From contig CM046839.1 in the NCBI GenBank assembly GCA_025618425.1, positions 2,666,831 to 2,730,830 of the forward strand: a stretch of 64,000 bases of DNA, read 5' to 3'. A program made the translations under genes and the position numbers. Numbering within the stretch: the first letter of the stretch is position 1; the number at the start of each line of letters is the position of its first letter. The notes beneath the pieces are model-generated. The model saw only the letters and a program-made list of their open reading frames with translations. It ran no database searches and was not told the origin of the DNA. Of the stretch, positions 1 through 13,100 are shown one piece after another. The DNA is from Heliocidaris tuberculata. Its lineage: Eukaryota; Echinodermata; Echinoidea; Camarodonta; Echinometridae.

Positions 1-924
1 AGTTAAGAGAATTAACTCACAGTTAGCGAATCTTTGAACATGAAACTGTTTCTCCTTTTGGTGTATCTTTTTACCCTTCTCTGAATACAGAATTTAATTC
101 TAATCTTTCAACGGCGCAGTGAGGTCAAGTGATTAATTTCCTCTTTTCCTTGAACTTCTTCTATAAACCGTTTTACCTTTTTCTTATCGTGAAGGAGAGT
201 ATAATCCACATCGATTGGTTCCTAACGTGATGTCATCATCAGGAGGAACGACACGGTAATAAGACGACACTAAATAGTTTGCTAACCCCATATCCCACCC
301 TTGGAGATCCCTTTAAGCTTGGTATTCATGTCCCGGGCGTTACTTCTTCTTGAAGAATAGAAAGTTGGTCTGAAAAGCATTGTTAATCATTGGGCGAGCA
401 AACACAATGGAAGGCACAAAGCAGTATGAAGACGGTTGACTACGATTTTGTCCCCATGCCCAGTGTGCGTTCATTCGAATCCGTTTCCTTTTATGTGCAT
501 CCGAAAGATTCACAAGACGAGTTGACGTAATAATACAACTCTACCGACAAAACTCACGGGAAACCACCACAGTTTTGCTCTTTAGGCGAAACAAGACTAT
601 AGTTTTGAAACTCAGATTTCCTACTTGTAACGCACACCTGGCTGTGGAAAGCATTTGGAAAAGGATATGTGATCGACTGGCGGGGTAAAAGCGCCAGTTA
701 TCGGAGAAGACCCACTTGTTATTATGCGAAGCATTAGTCATCTGCCGACCACACCTAACTCTATTTAGAAACCGATCTACATTGCCTTGTGTATACAAAC
801 TCGAACACACACACACTCGTTCGTTCATTTCTCGTTTCATTTCTCATCGCGCTGTTTCAGGAGAGAGGACCATTTTCGCGGAGAGACGTTTTGAAGGAAA
901 ACTGGTTCTTTTTTAACTGACAGC
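1..924 (+). other. 5' flank and probable 5' UTR of the Reeler gene
   Basis: No convincing coding sequence is visible. An open frame from 716 to 916 ends before the signal-peptide ATG and shows no domain, so it is treated as chance or as untranslated leader. The transcription start was not identified, and no clean TATA box was found in the last 300 bases. Confidence 0.4.
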
Positions 925-1147
925 ATGATGGAATATCATAAATGCATACTATCTTTGAGAACTATCATCTCTGCCTTTATTTATCTTGCCTTATCCGCAA
1001 AACAAGCCCAGTCTTGGCCTAGTGGAGCACCTGTTGATGCTTGTACCACGTTAACACCAGGGCATGGATACACCTCTCAAACTTCTACCAGTCCCTTTTC
1101 TATTACCCCTCAATTTCGGAATTACGGACCGAGTACTTCGATGCAAG
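925..1147 (+). CDS. Exon 1: signal peptide and start of Reeler domain
   Basis: Residues 1-74. Residues 11-25 are hydrophobic and cleavage is likely near AQS-W30/31. The Reeler hallmark follows: a PSGAP-xx-AC motif at 32-40, then TPGHG and QTSTSPFSI. The donor GTGAGT follows base 1147 and the exon ends in phase 1. Two adjacent ATG codons (925 and 928) could serve as start. Confidence 0.85.
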
Positions 1148-4100
1148 GTGAGTGTCATTCAGTAAATCACCTGTAGTTGGGATTTCTGACATACCTGGCA
1201 TTGTTCTACACTTAGTCATGCTTATGTGGTTTACCATGCACATGTAATGTACATGCAGGATTTACTTCTGTTTGGAAACTAAAATAGCGGGAGGGGGAGG
1301 CGAAGTATCTGGTATGTGATTCATCCATGTAGTACACCTGTTCACTGCTAATGTTACTTCGTTATTACATTAACTTGTTAATGCATGTGTTTTCATTCTT
1401 TCTTTACAGAAATATGTGGGCCAACCAGTTTACCACTCAAAATATACAATGCTATGTGGCAGTGGCGGATCTACATAGGGGGATAACCGGCCCGTGCCCC
1501 CACTTTTGAAACCCAACTGGCATACATGTACCTTAAGTACACAATGAAAAAAATTTGCCCCCTTAATTGTGTACTTTTCCGGCTCTGTGCCCCCTCTTTT
1601 ACAAAATCCTGGATCCGCCCCTGCTATGTGGTAAATTTGCCTAACGCTTATCATAAATGATGCAAAGTTGAGATGGAGATACGCTTTTTCCAAAATACAT
1701 GGAAGTGCGGCAGTTGTGTATATTTTGCAATTAGCCGCCGTACTTTGTCAACTGTATAAGGCCCTACATGGATGTCATTTTACTTTAACAGTAAAGGAAA
1801 TATTTCACTTACTTTTTTTCTTTTTCTAACTCTTCATCATGTTCATGTAGGCATTTTCATGTCTTCACAATGTAAAATTAAGTTATATTTTCGGCTTTGA
1901 ATGCAATATCTTAGTCGTTCACTGTCATCATCTTCAGTGTTCAAGAAGGGTAAATCCAACTGCATTTGGCAAGTTTATTCAATATACTTATGATACTTCC
2001 ACGATTATTATATACAAGATTCTATACATTTCGTATTCACACATGCAAGTACATGTACGTCATACCGGGAAAATGTGAGTGATCTCCCTTCCACACCACC
2101 CAATCTTCATCATCACATCACATCAGGTACGGAATGAAGGATTTCTCCTGTAGATTTCCGGTCTCCACTTCTAAGTTTATACAATTAAATTGAACTATTT
2201 GAACTTAAATAATATGGCTTTACATGCGCTGAGGAACGGAAGTTTTAATCTCTCCCTCCACCAGTGCTTGTCCAATAACTTCTTAAAGTTTTCCACTGTT
2301 TTTGCTTCGACGACATTGGTAGGCAACCTGTTCCAGTCTGATACTACCCTCTGGCTAAAAAATTTACTTCTGACTTCCAATCGAGAGCGTTTAGTGAAAA
2401 GTTTGAACTTATTATTCCTTGTTATTGTCACCGTCATTGTGTCCCTGCGGAACTGCTACATGTACATCTTCTCTAGCAATTGTGGAGGAAATCAACCAAT
2501 GATAATTGGTCAAGAGAACTGATGTGTACTCTTTGAAGATTCCATGCAGAATTTTGAACATTGATATCAGTTGTGACAATTAAGGATGGAAGATTGTTTT
2601 AGTCTTTGTCTTGAACGAAAGAGGAAAATAATGAAACAATGACTGCTTATCATAACCATGGCCTACATGTAGTAATGTTTTTAGATAAGAAGAAGAAACG
2701 AAAACGGAAGGAATAAGGTCAAAGGCCGTTATAGAGGAATTCCTTGTAAAGATAAATTCATCGAAAAGATAAGACGAACCTTGGTCTAATTTCATGTTTA
2801 CTGACTGACTAATCAATACTCATTAAATTTCAGCTCATCACGTGTGTTGTTATGTTTACTGATCTGCGAGTCGAAATTGTGTTCAATCTACCAAAATGAT
2901 ATACTGTAACACAAGAGGGCGATTATTCCCATGCAGTAAGAGGTCTATAACCAAGTCATACTCGTGTCAATGTTTCTGGGAACAGCATGAAGAAATAATG
3001 ATTATGAAATATGATATCATATATACTGTCTCGATGAATAATGCATGGTTCGGGCTAGAGAATAAATATATAATTATGTTACAGCTATATATGTTAAATC
3101 TTTTTTAAACAGAGTTATGCAAAACACAAACGTACAAATACATTTGGATACACGAAATCGAACTTGTCGATAAGAATGATTTGCATCATGATCATATGCA
3201 TCTTTTTGTTCGTCATGTGTAACGTTGGATGATCAAATTTCCATATTTGTTTCGAGAACGACTATAAAAATGAGTCATTTTCCAGGCACGCTTCGGTTAG
3301 CACTAAACATCTGTCTATGATGAAGAACTATTCATTATTTACATGTAACAACAGGCTCGTTGTTCATTGTACAAACTTTAGATGTCAAAAGAGCGTTTGT
3401 TTCTTTTATAAACTGATTAAAAATCAGTAAACATGTATAGCAGTGACATTACTTGAAACAATTTCACATAAACGCTGTATATTACCGAACAGTGTCAATG
3501 TCGGTATATACTGGTAGTCTGGTATACGTGTTCATGTATAATTCATGGCGGACAAAATGGTTACTCAATAATAATTATGTGACTATTCTTAGCCAGCCAA
3601 ATAGAACAAATATGAAATGGAGGAAAAACAAACGCTCTCATCACCTTCAAGTAATATTAGATGAGTGGCGTCTTCTGAAATCAATAACCCTCATTAAAAC
3701 CCGCTTGTTGTATCACAGTGAAGTGTTAGATTTAATCAAACAGAACCCATCGCTAACAATGTCTCTATTGAGCTCAGACTCAGCTGCTCATGAAGCGATA
3801 TTTTGGTAGTACATGTCTGTCCTTTTAAAAAAAGTCATTATTTTTTTACTCTGCAACTGTAATGGCTGTTCTAAAACAATAAATCTTTCACACGGTTAGA
3901 ATTTCCTTATTTTTCAAAATGTATAAAATAAAACTGTTTAGCCATATGGTTTTTATTTATAAATTTAGATACAATTATCTGGGTGAAGGAACACAAGATA
4001 TGATGCAGTTACCGTTCCCCTTTTCAATTAATGACACAACATTAATAAAAAGAAGAAGAAGAAGAAGAAAAAAACACACGATGGGACTACAATATTTACG

Positions 4101-7100
4101 TTCATCAAGCTTGATAAGTATATGGGAACATTAATGTAATCGAGGGAACAATATTTCCTTCACAATCATAAAATCACTCCCAATGCATCTTTACAAAAAC
4201 TGCATTCACATGTCGTTTTAATGGGGGTAAACCAGTAATAGACCTACATGTACGTGACTTTATTAACATTTTGAATTGTTTGAGAGTGTCCTTTTTAAGG
4301 AGTGGGTTAAGGTGTGGAAAGAATAGAAGGTACAATAGGTTATCGTCCCTGGGTGGATAATGTAGTTGGCTTCATGTTTGCACGGGGAGTAGGTCTATCG
4401 CTTGCTTGTCAACGCAAGGAGTTATCTTGGTCAACGCAACATTTACATGCGCTGCATGGTAGGGCCAATATGAAGAAAACCTTCAGGGTCTTTAATATAA
4501 CAGAGGACACGATTGTTTGGTACTTGAGATGCCTCACACCAGAAGGCATAATGCCATACAGTTACCCGTACAATTTTTATTTTTCAATGTTTCATTATTA
4601 TTATTAGAAGCTCGTAAACTCAAGTTATATTCACAGGAATGATTACTTTGTGGAACTTCATGGAAAGCCATGAACGTTCAGGTTTCCTCAGAATTAAACC
4701 ATTTCGTCAAGGCATAATGCCAATGATTGAGTAAATACCTTACCACCTGACCACGTATTCCTCAAATGGTTGATGCTTAAGTCACTAGCTCACGTGGACT
4801 GCAATTTTAAACTTCTAACAAGTGGCTACGGCGGGGAGGGGGGAGGGGTACGTGTCTGTGTACCATCGAATTGTCCAAAAAAAATGAAGAGAGGGAGAGA
4901 GAGAGAGAGGGGGGGGGGAATATAGAAAAGAGAACGTGAGAGGAAGATTGCGTGTAGGCTGATCTAGGTCAAGATATTATTATGACTAGATAAAATCGAT
5001 TTATACTGTCCACTTTAAATGTCAAACATTTTACATGTTTACCACGATATGACTTTTCACCACCCAATCTGAAATTCTGAGATATATTTACGAAGAAATC
5101 AGTGTACGAGGTTACATGTATGTACATGTAGGTCAATGCCATAATACGGTAAACGGATTAAGGATAAAAATTACATCCTGTTACTATGGTAACGCGTTCC
5201 CTTTCCCTCATTCAACAATTAGGCTAAGTACATGTGAATAACGTTTGGGAATAGTATGTACTTCAACATGAGCGGCTGATTATCCCAGTTATTTGATGTA
5301 TTAAATTGTCTGCTGAAAGTCAAAACCACTCAGAGTATTCTATTTGACATCAAGGATGTACGCTTAATGTGGCCTTACAATGTACTTGTTTTATTCTTAA
5401 AGGGCAATCCAACCTTGGTAATAAGATGATTTGTATGAAAGCAGAAAAATATGAAAAATAGGATAGTGAAAGTTTGAAAGAAATCGGACAAGGAATAAGA
5501 AAGTTATGGATGTTTGAAAAATGAGATCACTACATCTTTACGAATCTCAAATTGGCAATTTGGTGATTGGATTGTGACATTTTTGTGGACAACTCTCCCA
5601 TTTGTCGTACACAAAAATATCATTAATTTGCGGTTTTTTTCGATGTGCTTTTACCCTCGGGGCAGTACTCAAAATATATTGGAGACAGCATATTGTTATA
5701 GGTCCTCATGAAAGAAAAAGATGCTATTGAGTAATACATTTTAAAAAAGTGACATTTTAGTCATTTTGTGTATTGGAGCGGGTGGGGGAGTTGTCCACAG
5801 CTACATCACAGTGGCATTTCCTATTTGGCCAATTTGAAATTCCCATATGTATAGTGATTACAACTTTCAAAAATTCATAACTTTCTTATTGCTTGTCCGA
5901 TTTCGTTCAAATTTTCACCAATCTGCTTCTATGATTTTTCCTCTTTCTTTCCAAGGAGTTATCACAAAACTGTGATAACTCCTTGTTCTTTCAAAGCAAC
6001 TTGCTATTAAGGTTGGATTTCCCTTTAAGTGTGACGTATAACGCGGTCATCGATTTTATAGTGACCCCCTTCTGATAAAGTTAAATGTGCACTGAATTAA
6101 TTGACAAATTATTCAAACCCTTTCAATCGATGCGATCAAGAAAACTGCAGTATCAATGCTAATCCACCGACTCTGAATCATGCTGAATATTTAGGGTGTT
6201 TTTTTTTTTTCAATAGTTTCATGATATCAATGATGATCTCAGTTTTTATTTTTTTGAGGTTCGATAATTGGGGAGAAAATCAGATCAATCAACTTGGTCG
6301 AATTATACATGTACGTATTTCATTTTCACATTTCAGTGTGACTGAAATTTAAATGTGTTTGGATCTTGAAAAATGTGAAACAAAGACTTGTACGGCAAGG
6401 TTTATAATCCTATTTGACTGTACAGTCGAAGCCAAATATTTCATGAAAAGGAAATCGAAGGCGGGCTAAATTAACTGCGCAATAACTAAATGTGTATATT
6501 AACATGACTCTTGTTTTATAGCCCTGAACATATTCTTATATTCCTGACTCAAGATCATATTTCAAGAGAGACCGTACCTTCTTTTGCATTATTGTCAGTT
6601 GAACTTCAAGGGAACTATATGTATTTATGGTTGTTCGAGTCAGTTTTAATCGACAACGATTAACGTTAGGAATGGATGAAGAAAATCCTTTGTGATGACT
6701 AATGGAATACACTCTTTATAAATCCACTTTTTTCGCATTTTTACAGCCATGATAATTTCACAAGACCATAATTTATCGCTACCAAATGGTCGACGTCATC
6801 ACTAAAGAATGCACTGTATACAGAGGCGTGTGAATACATGTGAATCTGAATTCGACTGGGCCAGGCGGCCTATTGTTTGTCACACACGGGGGTATACGGG
6901 TACAAAGGATTTTAATAATATTTGCAGAAGAAAAAAAAATGCCTCGTTTCTAAGGGAAACGAAGTGATTATTTTCTTGAATACATGTTGTAAGTGACTGT
7001 AGCATGTTCAGCCTCGGAAAAGTCCACCCGGAACCGGAAATTCATGTACGGTACAGGTACATCTATCATGTCTATATACTCACAAGAGCATTTTTACTCT

Positions 7101-10100
7101 CGCCATTTTACAGCCTTCATAAGTATTTTTTTTTTGTTCGTTTTTATAGGATTGTGTTATATGTAAATACATGTACAATGTATTTGTATGAAAGTTCACA
7201 ATGTGTATTTAAAAAAAAAAAAATATTAAGACAGAATGACACCGACGTGACTTGCAATATATGGTACAATCAGATGACATCACACAACTACAGGGGCCTG
7301 TATAAACATAAAGAGATAAATCAATCTCACGATTGATATAAATCGTAAGTCTATGGCAAACCATGTACATGTACTGAAGAGTTATAATTGATTGTATAAG
7401 ATTGATTGTATCTCTTTATGTTACAGGCCCCATGCATGTGTAGTATTTTCAACTCATAAATGTGCTCGTGTATTCAATTGTTTTTTTTGTTTGTTTTTTG
7501 TTTTTTTTACATTTGCTAACTGTTCCCAGTTGCTAATCATTTCAACCCGTATCTTTTTCGAGTATAATTAATCATTCGTTTTTATCAAAATATACATGTA
7601 GGCTTAGAATTGATCGGAGAATCGTGAAAACACAATTTGAGTTCTATTAAATTGGTTTCAAGGGAATCATTAAATCTAATCATGAATAGTCTTTCCGAAA
7701 GCGTTCCCAAAATGATATGTTATCATTCTGTTGTATTTTTGTTACTCTCTCTATTTCTCTCCCTCTTCTCATTAAAAAAAAAAATTCTTGTAGCTTTTAC
7801 TTTCTCTTTTAATATCTCTTCTCTAGCTTAATCTTTCTCTTCAATTCTCTGTCTTGTAACTTTCTCCGTCCTCAATTCTTTCCCCGGCTAGCTTTCTTTT
7901 CTGTTTTGTATATACCTTAATCTCAACAATGCCTTTACTTTTACTAATAATTTCATGACATCATTGAAATTTACATACCGATATTACTGTCCTCTGCACC
8001 GATTAAGTCGCACTCTTTATGCTCGAAATATATACTTATACTAAATGTCAGGTTAGTTCCAGTAACAATTTAAAAAATCCATATAAATATTTTTTAAAAA
8101 TAAAACATCAAACAACCACAATAACAGCAACAAACGAACAAGAATATCTGATACAATGTGTACATTCACATTTCAAGTAAACAAACCATATCATTAAATA
8201 ATTATTATCTACTGTGCTACACATATCAATGATGGCCAGCCACCCGCATTTGTGCTAAAGCCACCGGAATTCCTAAACATGTGTATAATATAAAATCCTA
8301 CTTTTGCGAAACTTCAGAGAATTGAACCTCATCGCGACCATATACATTTACAAACATTTATATTCAAGTTCTCGTAAATAAACTTGTTTATATAGTAACT
8401 TTCAAATTCACACCATGATGTTTCCTTGAGTTGTTGTCATTTTATTCCAAAAGCGATCTTTATATCACTAAGGGTTTCATGTCATAACTTCTGATACAGG
8501 ATACATGATGATGTTTACCTGATTAAACATTATTATACACGCACTGGTTCCCTAATCTATCTTATTCCACTTTTCCCTCTTCATTTTTCTCACTTTCTTT
8601 GTTGCTACAAACACCTATAGGTTTTATTTTTCAATTTCTATAAATCCATCAACGTCTTTACAAGTATACATGCATTTGTTGTTGAAATAAAGACGGTGCA
8701 CGGTACATGTACATGCATACAGATTATGACGAAGAAACCGATGGATATTGTTATTATGCGCAATATATGACAATAATAATAATATTGTCCATTTATATAG
8801 CATAGCTACTATATACTCTATTGCGCTTTACAAAGTATCATATTACTACCCCGGCTTTAGCAAAGCTGCCATAATAAGGCGCTAAAGCATTCAATGAATT
8901 TCTTCCTACGTACCGAGTACCCATTTACTTTACCTGGATGGAGAGTGGCAAATGTAGATTAATGTCTTGCCAAAGGGCATTAGTGCCGCGGCGGTATATA
9001 TATCCCTCCCAGAGGGAATCAGTTCCATGCAGTGTATATCCATCTAAAATTTTGTATGGTTTTTATTGTAGTTACAACATGTTTTATGCTTGATATCGTA
9101 CATGCTTGAGCAAAGATACATTGCTGCCTACATGTACATTGTATATGCAAATATACAATGTATTCACATGATCATGCCAAGTCTAAAAACAAAATGGAAG
9201 TTCAGCACTTAGTGGGTCGACCTAACCTTAACATAAACTCTAAAACAATACCTAGGATTAAATGACTTTAAAAATCTAGTTTTATTTCTTTCTCCCCCTA
9301 TACAGTAAACCTCACGACCACGAGCTCGATTCCATTCAGAGGGTTTATGGTTCAAGCCAGGGCAGTAGGCACCGACACTCCAGTCGGTATCTTCAGCGAT
9401 ACCTCGTCAATTGGACAGAGGATAGATTGTTCTGGAGGTGTTGCTAATACTCTCACACATATCAACAATGATCCGAAGACATTGGTCAGTGTCTCGTGGA
9501 CAGCACCCAGTAACATCGACGGGGCCGACATCGAATTTGTGTAAGACATCCTCAAACGACGTCCATTAATATCATAACTATATGTATAGATATAGTTATA
9601 TTATTTTATCAGTATAGTCATGTGTTGTTTACATTGTTGTACATAAATGAGTGATTCGTACAAATAAGAATTAAAAAGAAGACATATCAATACAATCATT
9701 TTTTTTTACAAAAAAAGGAGACACGAAATTCGTGATTATTTTCTCAGTCTCAGGTTCTATGAATTCTGTTTGTGTACTGTTTCCCCCCCCCCAAAAAAAA
9801 AAAAAAAAATTAAATTAAATTAAAAAAAAAATAATAAATAAAAAATGGTGTCACCAATCTGATTCCTATTTTGTTTTCTTGCAGTGGGACATTCGTTTTA
9901 CAGAGGGATATTTATTGGACATTCGTCAGGTCATTCACTCTAACAGGTAAGTTAATTTGTCGAAGATTTCATTCATTTTAGATTCATTTTCAGTTATTCA
10001 TAACACTATAAACTTAATAGATATCCGTCAAAATTGCCAAACACTATTTTTTTTCATAGAAAACCAAAGTGTAATTAATGTGCCTCCTTTAAAATTGTAG

Positions 10101-13100
10101 AATAATATCGTAACAAAATGATATAGCCTAACGATATGCCATCAAAGTGAAAACAAAATTAGATATTTCTCAACACATTGTTTTGATCGCTGTAAGATAG
10201 GGTGCTCTTAATGTTTTTTTTTAACGATGTCATAAAAGTAGCAATACCCTGCCTCCATGGTCTACACTTTCTATTTCTAGAATACTGACCGCACGCGAGC
10301 TTCGCACTATTTCTTTTCGGAGTACGATTAATTTTAATGTGTACATCCATGAAATATTATATGCTATAATATTGACGTCATATCATTGACATTACATTAT
10401 ATACCTGATAAACCTCATTGACTTAAACGGTTATCATGTCAAATATATACATGTAAGGTCATAATTAAATATACATGTAGGCAATTCTTTACTGTTTGTA
10501 ATAAGTGACTTGATTTTCCAGCGTCATGAGTATAAGGCTTGTCCGCCATTATTCTAGTGCCTTCCTTATAGTTTTGGATTAATTGAATGAGATAATGCAA
10601 GAACTGAACGGTCGATTTGCGAAATCATCAGGTGACTCCCTTCTATTTCTGAGCAGTTAATAGACAATTTGAATTCCATCGGTATTAGAATTCCATTGAA
10701 ATCGCTAGATATGGTAAAAACGGAGATTTCAGATCATTTTAATCTTGTTTTTGATGTAATGAAAATCATCCAAAGTTGACATCTTCCTCTTTCCAGATGC
10801 ATGCTCCCCTTCTCCGTGTCAGAATGGTGGGACGTGTTTTCGAGCTGGTACGGAAGGATATCATTGTAGCTGTGCAGATGGCTTTAGTGGAACCGACTGC
10901 TCAGGTAGAACAATTATAAATTTAGTATACATGTATTCTTATCGGTTGTCATTTTTAACAATGACTATATTCGATACTTATTCGATACTTATTCGATACT
11001 CACAACTGAACTTTAAAAAAAATACTACATAATTTGATTTTTGTCTATCAAATTCCAGAAGCGATATTCATGTACATACATGAACGTTAATGTACGTATA
11101 CATCCATGCGGAAATTAAATTCAAGATAGACGCTTTGTATATTTAAGAATGGAAAAAGTCAGCTTCCTAATACCATATCCAGTATGTTTATAATTAATAG
11201 TGCAATACACAATTATGATACTAGAAATAAGAAAAAATATCATCGATGGCATGTTAATTCAGAAACTGCATCATATTCCTGCAGACATCATGCTCCTGTG
11301 ATTTGGAACTCGCTTCCCTCTGATCTAACTCAAATTTCATTTTACAACTGTTTCAAACGCAAACTCAAAATTTTTTTGATCACACGTGACACTCATTGAA
11401 TGTATGTGTCAAACTCTCTCCTTCTCTCTCCTCTATTCTTTTTCTTCTCATCTCTAATTTCTCCTTTGCTATCCCTATTGTGTATCCTTGTGTATATAGG
11501 GTTTGTGCCGGTATTCTGTGCAATTTCTTATATTATGATATTACCCAAGACTTTACTTGGTTCTTGTTTCTAATATATATTCATTAAATTCTAAATATTT
11601 AGGAAGCTGTCTTGACAAAACCTTCTCTGGTTTTTTAACAGCTGTGCCTCATTCCGTTTTTAAAGTAATATGTCTATACATGTATTATTCCGATTATGTA
11701 CATTTTTTAATGTGGAATTGCATGTTTTTATTAATGTAAAATATTTTTATTGTGATGGAATCTAATAAACTGAACTGAACTGAACTGAACTGTTTCAGTT
11801 TCAATGAGAGCTAACAAGGGTGGGATCTTGATTGTTTCATTTGGCTGATAATCATTTCAGATACGAAGAAGTAACATCATCAATTAAATATTTTTTTTTC
11901 AGTAATACTTAAGAATTCATATCTAAACTAATATGTTTTATGTTCCCTTCTTTCTCCTATAATCATCAGAGCAACCGCCATGTGCTGATGAGGTTGCGAC
12001 CTGTGGTGTTTATCACAAACAATGTTTTCTGAGCGGTGTGAATGATAACTCGTTTGTTTGTGAGTGTCTAGATGGTTCCTATGCATTCGGAGTACCTTGT
12101 GCTGTTCCTACCACGTCGCTTCCTACCAGTCTACCTCCAACGACAGAAATGGGTAAGTGGCAGATCAGTTACCTACCGAGGGAACGGTGGTGCGCCCTAT
12201 TAATACGATAATAATATTCCGTTCTTGTGTAAAGCGCATATCACATTATGGGCTTCCAAAGAGTTTTGGGAATTATTTCCCCGGCCTATATAGCTAGCTC
12301 CGGCAACCTGGAAGAAATGATCCTTCCACGGGCGTTGTCCACTTATCCATGAGACCAAAATCACCCTAATGCATAATAACACAATTTATGTAACAGATGC
12401 TACCACATTGGTTTCTCTTAGAGATAACTTTCTTTTAAAATAATTCACTTTATGAAATGCCTAGTGACAATGGTTATTCTTGCTGCGAGATTAGAATGAT
12501 AGACATCCTCTCAGCCTATGAGGGTAGAAAAAAACTTGATAACTGCAGTTAGGTTCATTTAGCAGTATAGGAATAAAATAAAATATTGAATTTCCTATTA
12601 GGCTAATATTATATGTACGATAGGCCAATAATAATTGCCCTGTGATGGAGGGTCGCTTTTTCTTGTATAATCTCAGTAATTTGTATTTAAGCACTTTTAA
12701 TTCAGCTAGTGGAATTATACTTATTTCTAGTAATATAATGTTAATATTGGAATAGCCAAGTGCTGGTGTCTTTTAACTATACATGGCATTTATTTCATGA
12801 CATTTATTCACACGTTTATGTTGAATTCAAATTATTTGACTAATCTCTTCCCAAAATAAAGCCTTGTTTATTATTAAACTATTCATTTCATTAAACATTA
12901 ACTATTTATTCATCTCCTTTTCTCCTTTGCACCTGTTACCCTTCTTCCATTAACCCCTACGCCTTCATCCCTTTCCGCACCCCATCCTTACCCATCCTCT
13001 ACCCCCTCCCGACTCCTTCCTTATCCCTTCTCAAAACATAGTCCACCCATGTACCTCTAGCCCATGTCAAAATGGTGGGATGTGTCACCTAAACACCGGT

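Noticed and set aside
716..916. 66-codon + strand frame upstream of the Reeler gene
   Set aside because: Out of step with the signal peptide exon and without domain or splice support; more likely leader sequence.
1430..1693. Minus-strand frame with [11 protein letters not shown]
   Set aside because: Lies within the hAT MITE; the peptide is a known kind of spurious translation of dispersed repeats.
3453..3809. 118-codon + strand frame in intron 1
   Set aside because: Average AT-rich chance frame with no domain and no fitting splice sites for the Reeler gene.
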